This document shows positions 52,200 to 62,260 of a stretch of 64,000 bases of DNA, piece after piece (positions within the stretch are counted from its first letter, which is position 1; every line of letters starts with the position of its first letter). The stretch is from Acerihabitans sp035013185 (GTDB lineage Bacteria; Pseudomonadota; Gammaproteobacteria; Enterobacterales; Enterobacteriaceae), in the NCBI RefSeq assembly GCF_035013185.1, contig NZ_JAYGJO010000012.1, positions 86,854 to 150,853 on the forward strand. Direction: 5' to 3'. Under the pieces are notes generated by a model. That model was not told where the DNA came from. It worked only from the letters and a program-made list of their open reading frames with translations, and searched no databases. A program made the translations under genes and the position numbers.

Positions 52200-53396
52200 A
52201 TGAAAACAAAAACAGACCATCCAAGTTTAAGTCCAGCATTAATCATTGTTATGGCGATAGCTACCGGGCTGTCAGTCGCCAGTAATTATTATGCCCAGCC
52301 GTTGCTTGAGACCATAGCCCAGTCCTACCACCTCTCTGTCAACCAGGCTGGATTCATCGTTACTGCGGCGCAGTTGGGTTATGCCTGCGGTCTGATGTTT
52401 ATTGTTCCTTTGGGAGATAAATTCGAACGCCGCAGTATGATCGTCATCATGACGCTATTATCTGCCGCCGGTCTGTTGGTTACCGCGTCCTCGGGCAGCC
52501 TGTGGATGATGATACTCGGTACCGCCATGACCGGGCTGTTCTCGGTCGTAGCGCAGATTCTAGTACCCCTGGCGGCGACGCTCGCCGATCCAGCCAAGCG
52601 CGGCAAAGTGGTGGGTATGATCATGAGCGGCCTGCTGCTCGGCATCCTGCTGGCCCGCACCGTGTCCGGCGCACTGGCCACCATGGGAGGATGGCGTACC
52701 GTTTATTGGTTCGCCAGCGCGTTGATGATTATCATGGCCTTGATCCTTTGGCTGGCACTACCGCGTTATAAACAGTATTCAGATTTAAACTATCCGCAGT
52801 TGCTGATTTCGATTTTCCGCATCTATTTTGCCACGCCGATGTTACGCACCCGCGCATTAATTGGCTGCGTGTCCTTTGCCAGCTTCAGTAATCTATGGAC
52901 ATCCATGGCATTTTTGCTGGCGGCGGGACCGTTTCATTTTTCCGAGGCCAAAATCGGCCTGTTCGGCCTGGTCGGGGCGGCAGGTGCATTGATTGCGTCG
53001 CGGGCCGGGCAGTTGGCTGACCGAGGCAAAGCCAAAACCACCACCCGCTATGGCCTACTGCTGTTACTGGTTTCATGGGCCTTCATTTGGTACGGTCAAT
53101 ATCAGATTATCTCTTTGATTATCGGGATTATTTTTCTTGATATGGCCGTGCAGGGTGTGCATATTACCAACCAGAGCGTGATTTATCGCCGGATGCCACA
53201 GGCACGTAACCGACTGACCTCAGGTTATATGACCAGCTATTTTGTCGGCGGGGCATTAGGATCGCTGATTTCCGCCTCGGCTTTCTCGATGGCTGGCTGG
53301 ACCGGCGTATGCGTGGCGGGTGGGATCTTAGGCCTGCTTAATCTGCTGATATGGCTGCGTGGACAACATTATGAAGACAATGGCGTAACGGCCTGA
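52200..53396 (+). CDS. ygaY: MFS transporter YgaY
   Basis: A 398-aa major facilitator with about 12 helices; it occupies the position of ygaY, a pseudogene in E. coli K-12, and is intact here. Motif A is VPLGDKFERRSMIVIMTLL near residue 65. SNYYAQPLLETIAQ in helix 1 is typical of the arabinose/drug-efflux-like subgroup. The substrate is unknown. A TTG directly before the ATG is an alternative start. Confidence 0.82.
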   Translation: MKTKTDHPSLSPALIIVMAIATGLSVASNYYAQPLLETIAQSYHLSVNQAGFIVTAAQLGYACGLMFIVPLGDKFERRSMIVIMTLLSAAGLLVTASSGSLWMMILGTAMTGLFSVVAQILVPLAATLADPAKRGKVVGMIMSGLLLGILLARTVSGALATMGGWRTVYWFASALMIIMALILWLALPRYKQYSDLNYPQLLISIFRIYFATPMLRTRALIGCVSFASFSNLWTSMAFLLAAGPFHFSEAKIGLFGLVGAAGALIASRAGQLADRGKAKTTTRYGLLLLLVSWAFIWYGQYQIISLIIGIIFLDMAVQGVHITNQSVIYRRMPQARNRLTSGYMTSYFVGGALGSLISASAFSMAGWTGVCVAGGILGLLNLLIWLRGQHYEDNGVTA

Positions 53397-53428
53397 CGTC
53401 AGGTTGCTACCACAGGGAGGTCAGTCTC

Positions 53429-54190
53429 ATGGACAGTCGGCGCACCACGTTGGTACCGCAGACACAATGGCACCAGGCCTCCTTTCGCGAAGGAGTATTC
53501 GATAGTTTACCCATCGTCATCGGCTATCTGCCGGTGGCTTTCGCTTTTGGTGTTAATGCGGTCAAACTGGGCTTCACACCCTTGGAAAGCCTGTTTATTT
53601 CTTGCATTATTTACGCAGGCGCCAGTCAGTTCGTGATCACCGCCCTGCTCAGTGCAGGGATATCACTTTGGGTGGCCGCGCTTACCGTCATGGCCATGGA
53701 TATGCGCCATTTACTCTATGGTCCTACCCTACGCCACCGCATCGTCGGTAAATTATCCCGGGGTAAAACCGCACTCTGGGCCTTTGGACTGACGGACGAA
53801 GTCTTCTCTGCGGCGATCGCCAAATTAACCAAGGATAACCGCCGCTGGTCGGAAGACTGGATGATTGGCATCGCTTCATGCGCCTGGATTTCATGGGTCA
53901 TTGGCACCGCCCTGGGTGCGTTATGCGGCAATGGCCCACTGGACGCCTACCCAGCAGTGGAAGCCGCGCTGTCTTTTATGCTACCGGCGCTGTTCCTGAG
54001 TTTTCTGCTTGCGGCGTTCCAGCGGCGACAGAGTATGATTTTAGTGTCAGCCCTGACAGGTTCCCTGGCAGGATTGCTGTTGATGTCAATTCCAATGGCC
54101 ATTCTGGCCGGTATCGGTGGGGGATGCCTGGGAGCGCTGCTCCGTCCCTGGATTGACCGCCAGAGCGATACGGATAAGGGGCACTCGTGA
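53429..54190 (+). CDS. ygaZ: AzlC-family branched-chain amino acid exporter, large subunit
   Basis: A 253-aa membrane protein that with YgaH exports L-valine in E. coli. Family stretches: EGVFDSLPIVIGYLPVAFAF near residue 20, CIIYAGASQFV near 60 and AMDMRHLLYGPTLRHR near 90. GGGAGG precedes the ATG. It overlaps ygaH by 4 bp. Confidence 0.92.
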   Translation: MDSRRTTLVPQTQWHQASFREGVFDSLPIVIGYLPVAFAFGVNAVKLGFTPLESLFISCIIYAGASQFVITALLSAGISLWVAALTVMAMDMRHLLYGPTLRHRIVGKLSRGKTALWAFGLTDEVFSAAIAKLTKDNRRWSEDWMIGIASCAWISWVIGTALGALCGNGPLDAYPAVEAALSFMLPALFLSFLLAAFQRRQSMILVSALTGSLAGLLLMSIPMAILAGIGGGCLGALLRPWIDRQSDTDKGHS

Positions 54191-54534
54191 ATAGCACTGT
54201 AATATTGATTGGTTTGGTGGTGGGTGCCGCGAATTATGGCTTTCGTTACATCCCGTTGCGCTTTAGCAGAATGCCTAGGCAAACAAACGCTACCGGCAAC
54301 TGGGTCACCAGAATAGTAGATGGTATCGGGATTGCGTCAATCTGTTCGCTACTGGTGGTCTCTAGCGTACCGAGCGTCATGCACGATAGCGATAAACTGC
54401 TGCCAACGTTGGTGGGTTTTGCGGTGCTGACGATCTGTTATTATCAATCCCGCAGTATCGTTCTTGCGACGCTGGCTGGAGCACTGAGTTTTGGTTTAGT
54501 GTATAAATTTTTCGTCATCACAATATTTACTTAA
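54187..54534 (+). CDS. ygaH: AzlD-family branched-chain amino acid exporter, small subunit
   Basis: A 115-aa protein with three to four membrane helices, starting at a GTG that overlaps the ygaZ stop. Contains NYGFRYIPLRF near residue 14 and a hydrophobic C-terminal half. Works with YgaZ. Confidence 0.9.
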   Translation: MNSTVILIGLVVGAANYGFRYIPLRFSRMPRQTNATGNWVTRIVDGIGIASICSLLVVSSVPSVMHDSDKLLPTLVGFAVLTICYYQSRSIVLATLAGALSFGLVYKFFVITIFT

Positions 54535-54583
54535 GTGATTACATTAGTTATTATACCTACAGAAACTAATGAGGCCAATACTA

Positions 54584-55102
54584 ATGGATAGCTCCTTCAC
54601 TCCCATTGAACACATGATAGCGTTACGGGCCCAGCGTCGGCCGGACTTTCCTTTTCAAGAAATCCTGTTGACCCGTCTTTGTATGCATATGCAGGGTAAA
54701 CTGCTGGAAACCCGCAACCGCATGCTAAAGGCTCAAGGCATTAACGAAACGCTGTTTATGGCGCTAATGACCCTGGAGTCGCAGGAAAATCATAGTATTC
54801 AACCTTCCGAGCTGAGTTCCGCGCTAGGATCGTCGCGCACCAACGCCACACGTATCGCTGATGAGTTGGAAAAACGTGGCTGGATTGAGCGCAAAGAGAG
54901 TGAAAATGATCGCCGCTGCCTGCATTTAAAACTCACTGCGGCCGGAGAAGCCTTTCTCAACAAGCTATTACCACCGCAGCATCAATGCTTGGTTTCCCTC
55001 TGGTCCACTCTCGACCAAAACGAACAAAAACAACTGGAAATTCTCACCCGCAAACTGCTTGGTAAACTCGACGAATTGATGGTAGAAGACGAGTTGGTGT
55101 AA
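54584..55102 (+). CDS. emrR: MarR-family repressor EmrR/MprA
   Basis: A 172-aa winged-helix repressor. Long stretches match E. coli EmrR: MDSSFTPIEHM, FQEILLTRLCMHMQGKLLE, LKAQGINETLFMALMTLESQ, SSRTNATRIADELEKRGW and ENDRRCLHLKLT. In E. coli it controls emrAB, directly downstream. Here no emrAB follows; the next gene is yfiF on the other strand, so its targets (emrAB elsewhere, or ygaZH and ygaY) are uncertain. Confidence 0.93.
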   Translation: MDSSFTPIEHMIALRAQRRPDFPFQEILLTRLCMHMQGKLLETRNRMLKAQGINETLFMALMTLESQENHSIQPSELSSALGSSRTNATRIADELEKRGWIERKESENDRRCLHLKLTAAGEAFLNKLLPPQHQCLVSLWSTLDQNEQKQLEILTRKLLGKLDELMVEDELV

Positions 55103-55112
55103 CCGTCAAATA

Positions 55113-55144
55113 CCGCTACCGCCCCTTGGGCGACAGCGGCGTTT
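55113..55144. terminator. Hairpin between emrR and yfiF
   Basis: CCGCTACCGCCC and GGGCGACAGCGG form two 5-bp stems with a small internal bulge, followed by CGTTTT. A plausible bidirectional terminator of the convergent pair. Confidence 0.45.
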
Positions 55145-55151
55145 TACGATC

Positions 55152-56237
55152 TCAGGCTGGCTGATTATTTTGCCGCCACCATTCTGCTAACAAAATCCCC
55201 GTCGCCACCGAAACATTCAGGCTTTCCACCCGTCCGGTACCGCCGATGGAAACCGCCATATCCGTTTGCGCCACAATCTCCGACGACAACCCTCTGCGCT
55301 CCTCACCCAGCACCAGCACCATTTTCTGCGGCATCTTGGCTTGGGAGAGTGCGACACCATTATGGCTGGATGTCGTGACAATGGTATAACCCGCCTGACG
55401 GAACAGTGCCAGGTCGTTAATCAAGTCATCGGTGTGAATGGCGCTGATATGCTCTGCGCCACCTTCCGCGGTGCGCACCGCAGCACCAGACTCCAATGCG
55501 GCACTGTCGCTGGTCATCACGCCACGCACACCAAAATGCGCACAACTGCGCAATATAGCACCAAGATTATGCGGATTGGAGACATCTTCCAATGCCAGGA
55601 CACAATCCTTATTACCGGTCTGTTGTAAATAGAGTGCTGCATCCAGGCCAATGCGTTTTTTGATCAGAAAACAGACCCCTCCGTGATGTTCAGTGCCGGA
55701 GGCCAATGCAAGCTCTTCCTCTTCCACGACATGATAAGCCTTGCGGTTAGCGGCCATCCAGCGCAGGGCATCACGGAATCGAGGGGTGACGGATTGAACG
55801 AACCACGCACGAACGATAGAATCAGGACGGCTTTTAAATAGCGCTTGGCAGGCATTTTCACCGTAAACTCGCGTTTCTTCCGCCCGCTGGCGACGCAGTT
55901 GATCGGGATCGATCAGGCTTTTGCCGCTGATCCCACCATGGTCAGCTTCAGCCGGCCGTTCGTCGTTTTGGTATAGCGTTTTCCAGGGGGAGTCAGGCGA
56001 GGTCGAGGGTCTATCACGGCGAGGGGCCGGCCGTCCCGTGCGATCGTCAGGTTTATCATGACGTGGACGCCCCTCTCCCCGACGTGGTGCTTCGCCGCGA
56101 GGTGCATCACTACGCCGATCGCGGCCATCGCGCCCGGATGCAGAAGGGTTGGCAGGACGACGAGGTTTTTCCTCTTCGTCTTTGCGCACATACATGATAC
56201 GGACCTTACCGTTTTTACCTTTTAACGAATCGCTCAT
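55152..56237 (-). CDS. yfiF: SpoU-family RNA 2'-O-methyltransferase YfiF
   Basis: A 361-aa knot-fold methyltransferase. Residues 1-95 are a very basic, Arg/Pro/Gly-rich low-complexity tail (GRDGRDRRSDAPRGEAPRRG) likely to bind RNA. The SpoU_sub part starts near RVYGENACQALFKSRPDSI. The SpoU motifs are LEDVSNPHNLGAILRSCAHFG (motif 1), LVLGEERRGLS (motif 2) and IGGTGRVESLNVSVATGILL (motif 3). GGAGAG precedes the ATG. E. coli YfiF has 345 aa; its exact target is not firmly known to me. It is adjacent to and divergent from trxC, as in E. coli. Confidence 0.9.
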   Translation of the reverse strand: MSDSLKGKNGKVRIMYVRKDEEEKPRRPANPSASGRDGRDRRSDAPRGEAPRRGEGRPRHDKPDDRTGRPAPRRDRPSTSPDSPWKTLYQNDERPAEADHGGISGKSLIDPDQLRRQRAEETRVYGENACQALFKSRPDSIVRAWFVQSVTPRFRDALRWMAANRKAYHVVEEEELALASGTEHHGGVCFLIKKRIGLDAALYLQQTGNKDCVLALEDVSNPHNLGAILRSCAHFGVRGVMTSDSAALESGAAVRTAEGGAEHISAIHTDDLINDLALFRQAGYTIVTTSSHNGVALSQAKMPQKMVLVLGEERRGLSSEIVAQTDMAVSIGGTGRVESLNVSVATGILLAEWWRQNNQPA

Positions 56238-56456
56238 TTGTCTCTCCACCCGAGTACTGGGCGCGAAGATTACCTGATCTGGCCCTTTTTAGCTACCGGG
56301 TTGGCGTTAAAAGCCAGCAACAATCGAAGCCATCGGATAAACCGTTTTGTCACGCGCGATTTCTTTAACCATACTTTAGATTAATGATTTGATAAAGCGT
56401 GGATCTGATTGCTCTTGGGTCAAGGGTCCTTTTTTTCCACTACCAGAGGCCATTGT

Positions 56457-56894
56457 ATGAATACGGTATGTGCATCCTGTCTGGCGACCAACCGTCTGCC
56501 AGAAAATAAGATGAATGACAGCGCAAAATGCGGGCGCTGCGGCGAGCCGCTACTCGACGGCAAGGTTGTTCACGCCACCACACAAACCCTGGATAAATTA
56601 CTGCAGGATGATTTGCCGGTAGTGGTAGATTTTTGGGCACCCTGGTGCGGTCCCTGCGTGGGTTTCGCGCCGGTGTTCGAGGCGGTGGCGGTGGAACGCG
56701 GCAATACGGTGCGTTTCGTGAAAGTGAATACCGAGGCTGAACCACAGCTTGCGACCCGCTTTGCGATTCGCAGCATCCCCACGATGATGATGTTCAAGCA
56801 CGGCAAGCCTGTAGACTCTTTGCATGGTGCCGTGCCGAAAAGCCCATTTGACCAATGGCTTGATGAAGGGCTGTCCATTCCTAGCGCGTCATAA
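56457..56894 (+). CDS. trxC: Thioredoxin 2
   Basis: A 145-aa zinc-containing thioredoxin. The N-terminal zinc knot has CASC near residue 5 and CGRC near 29. The active site is FWAPWCGPCVGFAPVF near residue 65, where E. coli has WCGPCRNFAP, and the cis-Pro is in SIPTMMMF. A cytoplasmic disulfide reductase, induced by OxyR in E. coli. Confidence 0.95.
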   Translation: MNTVCASCLATNRLPENKMNDSAKCGRCGEPLLDGKVVHATTQTLDKLLQDDLPVVVDFWAPWCGPCVGFAPVFEAVAVERGNTVRFVKVNTEAEPQLATRFAIRSIPTMMMFKHGKPVDSLHGAVPKSPFDQWLDEGLSIPSAS

Positions 56895-57087
56895 TCCGGC
56901 AGCCTCTCGGCGGTTGCCTCCCCCGATTTACGGGTAAACCGCCGAAGCCCTGCGCCCTTTGCCCACCGGCGATGAGCACAGTTCTTGCCCCAACAGGGTT
57001 TGCTACGCTCGACGTTGCTACTCAAAAAAAAAAGTCTATTTTCCCCGCCCGCTCGCGTAAACTCTCTCTTTTACGTTGAGCCTGCTC

Positions 57088-57795
57088 ATGAAACACAATG
57101 CCGTCTTGGCGTTACGCCAACATCGTCTCGATCGGGCCACCCGACCTTATCGTGCCCGCGGTTGCCGAGTACTCCGCTGCGAGGGCTGTCTATTACCGCA
57201 GACACTTTGTCTGTGTGACCAGATTATCCCCAGTCAGGCGTTATGCCGTTTTTGCCTGATTATGTTTGACGCCGAACCGTTAAAACCGAGTAATACGGGT
57301 CGCCTGATTGCTGATATTCTGCCGGATACCCAGGCTTTTATCTGGTCGCGCACCAACGTCGATCCGGCGCTACTGGCCGCGATTGCCGATCCCACCCGCC
57401 AACCCTACGTGGTTTTTCCGGCACACAACGCCGGCCCCAATCGACGGGTGATGAACCACATCGACATCAATGGCAAGCCGCCGCTGTTTATCATGTTGGA
57501 CGGCACATGGCCAGAAGCCGGTAAGATGTTTCGTAAAAGTCCCTATTTAGCCGCGTTACCCATTTTGTCCCTTGACCTGGCGAGCGTTTCCGCTTATCGC
57601 CTGAGGGAGTCCCACGGCGAGGGCCACCACTGTACCGCCGAAGTCGCCGCCACACTGCTGCACCAAGCCGGTGACCATGCGGCAGCGTGCAGTTTGGATG
57701 CGTATTTTGCGCTGTTTTGCCGTCGTTATCTGGCGGGCAAGTCGCATCACAACAGCGTGCAAATATCTTCCGCCGTCACAACACCCCCGGTCTAA
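57088..57795 (+). CDS. yfiP: tRNA aminocarboxypropyltransferase (DTW domain), YfiP/TapT
   Basis: Makes acp3U at position 47 of some tRNAs from S-adenosylmethionine. The 235-aa protein has a Cys cluster (RCEGCLLPQTLCLC) near residue 33, LKPSNTGRLIADILPDTQAF near 72 and the DTW motif region LDGTWPEAGKMFRKSPYL near 140, then SAYRLRES. A TTG four codons earlier is an alternative start. It lies upstream of yfiQ, as in E. coli. Confidence 0.92.
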   Translation: MKHNAVLALRQHRLDRATRPYRARGCRVLRCEGCLLPQTLCLCDQIIPSQALCRFCLIMFDAEPLKPSNTGRLIADILPDTQAFIWSRTNVDPALLAAIADPTRQPYVVFPAHNAGPNRRVMNHIDINGKPPLFIMLDGTWPEAGKMFRKSPYLAALPILSLDLASVSAYRLRESHGEGHHCTAEVAATLLHQAGDHAAACSLDAYFALFCRRYLAGKSHHNSVQISSAVTTPPV

Positions 57796-57910
57796 AGCGC
57801 CTACACTTATCCCTGTCATAGTTCGAATCGCGGCAATACCAACGCATCTGCAAGGTGGAGTATGGCGGCACACCTTAAATAATTCGCGTAGCGGGAAGGC
57901 GGAGATACTG

Positions 57911-60631
57911 ATGAGTCAACGAGGTTTGGACGCCTTGCTCAGGCCAAAATCGATTGCAGTACTGGGGGCGTCAAATCGGCCGGGCCGGGCCGGCTATCTG
58001 ATGATGCGTAATCTGCTCGACGGCGGGTTTAGCGGGCCGATTCTACCGGTGACTCCACGTTATCCGGCCGTATGTGGCGTGCTCTGTTACCCTGACGTTG
58101 CCAGCCTGCCGCTGACGCCGGATCTGGCTATCGTTTGTACCCGCGCCAGTCGCAACCTGGGACTGCTGGCTGAGCTTGGCCAGCGCGGCTGCAAAACGGC
58201 GATTATCCTGTCAGCGCCGCCAGCGCACTTTGCCGAATTAAAAACCTGTGCCCATGGTTACGGCATGCGATTGCTCGGTCCTAACAGCCTTGGCGTGCTG
58301 GCACCGTGGCAAGGGCTCAACGCCAGTTTTTCACCGGTGCCGATCCATAAAGGCAAGTTGGCTTTTATTTCCCAATCTGCTGCGGTATCCAACACGGTAC
58401 TAGACTGGGCGCAGCAACGCGCCATCGGGTTTTCCTATTTTATTGCGCTTGGCGATAGCATTGATATTGATGTGGACGATGTGCTTGATTTTCTGGCGAG
58501 GGACAGCAAAACCAGCGCCATATTGCTGCATATTGAGCATCTGAGTGATGCCAGGCGGTTTCTTTCCGCGGCGCGCGGCGCGGCGCGCAATAAGCCTATT
58601 TTGGTGATCAAAAGCGGTCGCAGCACCCAGGCGCAGCGCCTGCTTAATTATCCGCAAGGGCGCGACGCTGCTTATGACGCAGCGATCCAACGGGCTGGCC
58701 TGTTACGCGTGCGCGATACCCACGAACTGTTCTCCGCGGTGGAGACATTAAGCCATATGTTGCCCCTGCGTGGTGAGCGGCTAATGATTGTCAGCAATGG
58801 CATGGCTCCCGCTGCGCTGGCGCTCGATGAACTGCTTAGCCGGCACGGAAAACTGGCAACACTCACCCCGGCCAGTTGCGTGGCGCTGCAGGCGACATTA
58901 CCGGACCCGCTGCTGGCATCCAATCCCCTGAACCTGGGGGATGACGCTACCCCGGCGCGCTACCATGCTGCACTGTCGGCGCTGCTAGACAGCCATGATT
59001 ACGATGCGTTACTGATTATCCATGCCCCTAGCGCTGCAGCCCCCAGCAGTGAAACCGCCCAACAGGTCATCGACCTGGCCAAGCACCATCCTCGTGGCCG
59101 GCAAGTCACCCTGTTGACTAACTGGAGCGGGGAGTTTTCCTCACGAGAGGCCCGTCGCCTATTCACCGACGCTGCACTGCCCACTTACCGCACGCCGGAG
59201 GGCGTCGTCACCGCGTTTATGCATATGGCGGAATATCGCCGCAACCAGAAACAATTGATGGAGACCCCTGCCCAGCCAGCGGATATCACAGCGGATGCCG
59301 CCTATGCACATCGGGTGATCCAACAAACCTTGGATCAAGGCATCACCCGATTGGCGACCCATGAGGTCCGGTCAATTGTCGAAGCGTACGGTATGGCAAC
59401 CCTGCCCACCTGGATCGCCATCGACAGCAGCGAAGCGGTGGCTATCGCCAACCGTATCGGTTATCCAGTGGCATTGAAGCTGCGGTCACCGGATATCCCG
59501 CATAAATCAGATGTTCAGGGCGTGATGTTGTCGCTACGTAATGGCCGGGAAGTTGAGCTGGCTGCCAACGCCATTATGGACCGGGTGGCACAGGCGTATC
59601 CTCAGGCGCGCATTGAAGGCATGTTGGTGCAAAGCATGGCTAACCGGGCCGGAACCCAGGAGTTGCGCATCGTAGTCGAGCAGGACCCGGTATTTGGTCC
59701 ATTGATACTGTTGGGCGAAAGCGAATCGGACTGGCGCCAGGCGGGACAAATGGCGGTGGCCCTGCCACCGTTGAATATGGCGCTGGCACAAAATATGGTA
59801 CGCCAGGGTTTGAAAAAAGGAGCGATTCGCAACCACCGTCCGCTTTATCCATTAGACATTACCGCATTGAGTCGGCTGATGGTCCAGATATCAAACCTGC
59901 TATTGGATTGTCCGCAAATCACACACCTGGATATTCATCCGCTGCTCGCGTGCGGCAGCGATATGACACTACTGGATATCAGCCTTGAGTTGGCCGAATT
60001 CCATGGCGATCCGGAAGCGCGCCTGGCGATTCGTCCCTACCCGCAGAAACTGGAAAGCCGGGTTACACTGAAAAATGGCGAGCAATGTCTGTTTCGGCCG
60101 ATCCTGCCAGAGGATGAGCCACTGCTTAAACAGTTTATTGGCGCAGTGACGGCGGAGGATCTTTATTTTAGATATTTTAGTGAGATAACCGAGTTTACCC
60201 ATGAAGATTTGGCGTATATGACCCAAATCGACTACGATCGCGAAATGGCTTTTGTCGCGCTACGCCAGGATGGTACGGAAAGTACCATTATCGGCGTGAC
60301 CCGTGCCTACTCCGATCCTGATAATATCGACGCCGAATTTTCGATTTTGGTCAGATCTGATGTGAAGAAATTGGGATTGGGGCAATTGTTGCTGGAGAAG
60401 ATGATCGGTTACGCACGAGGTCATGGACTTAAGCGCTTAACGGCCATTACCATGCCCAGTAATCACGGCATGATAGCCCTGGCGAAAAAGTTGGGGTTCT
60501 CCGTCGAGTTGCAACTGGAAGACGGCATCGTAGCGTTGTCGCTATTATTGGCTAGCGAGTTGGTGGACATTGCCGATACGCCAACCTCAAGCATCGTTCA
60601 ACATGCGGCGAAACATCGCCACAACCCATAA
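57911..60631 (+). CDS. yfiQ: Protein lysine acetyltransferase Pat (YfiQ/PatZ)
   Basis: A 906-aa protein; E. coli YfiQ has 886. Residues 1-470 form an NDP-forming acyl-CoA synthetase-like part (LRPKSIAVLGASNRPGRAGY, LLGPNSLGVLAP, FISQSAAVSNTVLDWA). Residues 500-720 form an ATP-grasp-like part (GYPVALKLRSPDIPHKSDVQ). Residues 745-890 form a GNAT domain (FRPILPEDEPLLKQF and the acetyl-CoA loop VRSDVKKLGLGQLLLEKMI). It acetylates metabolic enzymes such as acetyl-CoA synthetase. The start is behind GGAG, six bases away; the frame runs further upstream into yfiP but without a start signal. Confidence 0.94.
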   Translation: MSQRGLDALLRPKSIAVLGASNRPGRAGYLMMRNLLDGGFSGPILPVTPRYPAVCGVLCYPDVASLPLTPDLAIVCTRASRNLGLLAELGQRGCKTAIILSAPPAHFAELKTCAHGYGMRLLGPNSLGVLAPWQGLNASFSPVPIHKGKLAFISQSAAVSNTVLDWAQQRAIGFSYFIALGDSIDIDVDDVLDFLARDSKTSAILLHIEHLSDARRFLSAARGAARNKPILVIKSGRSTQAQRLLNYPQGRDAAYDAAIQRAGLLRVRDTHELFSAVETLSHMLPLRGERLMIVSNGMAPAALALDELLSRHGKLATLTPASCVALQATLPDPLLASNPLNLGDDATPARYHAALSALLDSHDYDALLIIHAPSAAAPSSETAQQVIDLAKHHPRGRQVTLLTNWSGEFSSREARRLFTDAALPTYRTPEGVVTAFMHMAEYRRNQKQLMETPAQPADITADAAYAHRVIQQTLDQGITRLATHEVRSIVEAYGMATLPTWIAIDSSEAVAIANRIGYPVALKLRSPDIPHKSDVQGVMLSLRNGREVELAANAIMDRVAQAYPQARIEGMLVQSMANRAGTQELRIVVEQDPVFGPLILLGESESDWRQAGQMAVALPPLNMALAQNMVRQGLKKGAIRNHRPLYPLDITALSRLMVQISNLLLDCPQITHLDIHPLLACGSDMTLLDISLELAEFHGDPEARLAIRPYPQKLESRVTLKNGEQCLFRPILPEDEPLLKQFIGAVTAEDLYFRYFSEITEFTHEDLAYMTQIDYDREMAFVALRQDGTESTIIGVTRAYSDPDNIDAEFSILVRSDVKKLGLGQLLLEKMIGYARGHGLKRLTAITMPSNHGMIALAKKLGFSVELQLEDGIVALSLLLASELVDIADTPTSSIVQHAAKHRHNP

Positions 60632-60719
60632 AAGTAATGGTATTATGGCCGATTAGACGCATTTATGTTTTGCATATGGTCATTCCACCATACGATGACA
60701 AGAGAAGAAGCGCACTGTG

Positions 60720-62075
60720 ATGTTGTCAAACTTTAAGCGGGCCAAACACCAACAACACCTTGCACAACTGCCCAAAATTCCCCAGACGGTTGATGACGTA
60801 CAAACGCTGTACAGTCCTGCAGATTTCCGCGTCGCATTATTACATGCGATAGAAGGTGCCCAGCGCCGAATTTACCTGGTGACACTGTATCTTGAGCAGG
60901 ATGAAGCAGGTGATGCCGTTCTTTCTGCGCTCTATCGTGCCAAGCAGCGTAACCCTGAGCTTGAAATCCGTGTTCTGGTTGACTGGCATCGCGCACAGCG
61001 CGGGCGTATTGGCGCCGCGGCGGTCAATACCAATGCTGATTGGTATTGCCGTATGGCACAAGAACATCCAGGGGTATCAGTGCCGGTCTATGGTGTGCCG
61101 GTAAATACCCGGGAAGCCTTGGGTGTGCTGCATCTGAAAGGTTTTATTATTGATGACACCGTTATTTATAGTGGCGCCAGTCTTAATAACGTTTACCTGC
61201 ATCAATTGACGTGTTACCGCTACGATCGTTATCAGTTTATTCGCAATTCGGCTCTGGCGGACTGTATGCTGAGCTACATCTGTGGCCATTTGCTCAACGC
61301 TCCGGCCGTGAACCGGCTCGATGAGGCCGAACGGCCAAAAACCATAGAAATCAGAAATGATACCCGAATGCTCCGGCAATCGTTGCGCGTGGTGGGCTAT
61401 AGCTGTAATGATGCGGCTGCCGACGATCAGTTGACCATCACACCGCTGGTGGGATTAGGTAAGCAAAGTCCACTGAATAAAACGATCCACCATTTGATGT
61501 GCTGTACCGACAGCAAGCTTACGTTATGCACCCCTTATTTCAATATGCCCGCATTATTGGTGAGGAATATTATTTCCCTGCTACGTCAGAATAAGCAGGT
61601 GGAAATTATTGTTGGTGACAAAACAGCGAATGATTTTTATATTCCTGAAGATCAGCCGTTTAAAATTATTAGCGCCCTGCCTTATTTGTATGAAATTAAC
61701 CTGCGCCGTTTTCTTGGTCGATTGCAGCGTTATGTTGATAGCGGGCAACTGGTCGTGCGGTTATGGCAAGACGGGGAGAATACTTACCATCTCAAAGGGA
61801 TATGGGTGGATGACGAGTGGCAATTACTTACCGGTAATAACCTTAATCCACGCGCCTGGCGTCTGGATCTGGAAAACGCGTTATTGATTCATGATCCACG
61901 GGGTGAGTTGCGCGAGCAACGGGGACGTGAACTTGAGTTGATCCGCACCCATACCCAGGTAGTGACGCATTATTCCGAGCTACAGAATATCGGCGATTAT
62001 CCGGTGAAAGTGCGTAAATTGATCCGCCGCCTGCGCCGTATTCGAATTGATAGGCTTATCAGCCGGATTCTTTAA
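60720..62075 (+). CDS. pssA: Phosphatidylserine synthase
   Basis: A 451-aa CDP-diacylglycerol-serine O-phosphatidyltransferase, which starts the route to phosphatidylethanolamine. The two phospholipase-D-type HKD motifs are VLHLKGFIIDD near residue 138 and YHLKGIWVDDEW near 360, followed by NNLNPRAWRLDLENALLIHD. It ends VRKLIRRLRRIRIDRLISRI, as in E. coli. A GTG directly before the ATG is an alternative start. Confidence 0.96.
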   Translation: MLSNFKRAKHQQHLAQLPKIPQTVDDVQTLYSPADFRVALLHAIEGAQRRIYLVTLYLEQDEAGDAVLSALYRAKQRNPELEIRVLVDWHRAQRGRIGAAAVNTNADWYCRMAQEHPGVSVPVYGVPVNTREALGVLHLKGFIIDDTVIYSGASLNNVYLHQLTCYRYDRYQFIRNSALADCMLSYICGHLLNAPAVNRLDEAERPKTIEIRNDTRMLRQSLRVVGYSCNDAAADDQLTITPLVGLGKQSPLNKTIHHLMCCTDSKLTLCTPYFNMPALLVRNIISLLRQNKQVEIIVGDKTANDFYIPEDQPFKIISALPYLYEINLRRFLGRLQRYVDSGQLVVRLWQDGENTYHLKGIWVDDEWQLLTGNNLNPRAWRLDLENALLIHDPRGELREQRGRELELIRTHTQVVTHYSELQNIGDYPVKVRKLIRRLRRIRIDRLISRIL

Positions 62076-62107
62076 TCCCCAGGGTTCGCGTTCTCGTCAG
62101 CCGGTGT

Positions 62108-62146
62108 CCGGCTGGCGTGATGCTCCGGGAGGTGGCCGGTCTAGCG
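62108..62146 (+). repeat. 39-bp direct repeat downstream of pssA, copy 1
   Basis: Begins CCGGCTGGCGTGATGC and ends TGGCCGGTCTAGCG. It matches 62261-62299 with about five mismatches, start to start 153 bp. No gene lies between the copies. Confidence 0.8.
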
Positions 62147-62260
62147 CACCAGGGGGCGCTCTGTTGGCCGGAAAAACCACGGCCAATTCGACCCCCACGG
62201 TACGCTCCCCGGCCAGCTTCGTTTTGTATTAGCCAGCCTGGGCCAGATGTGCTTCGGTGG

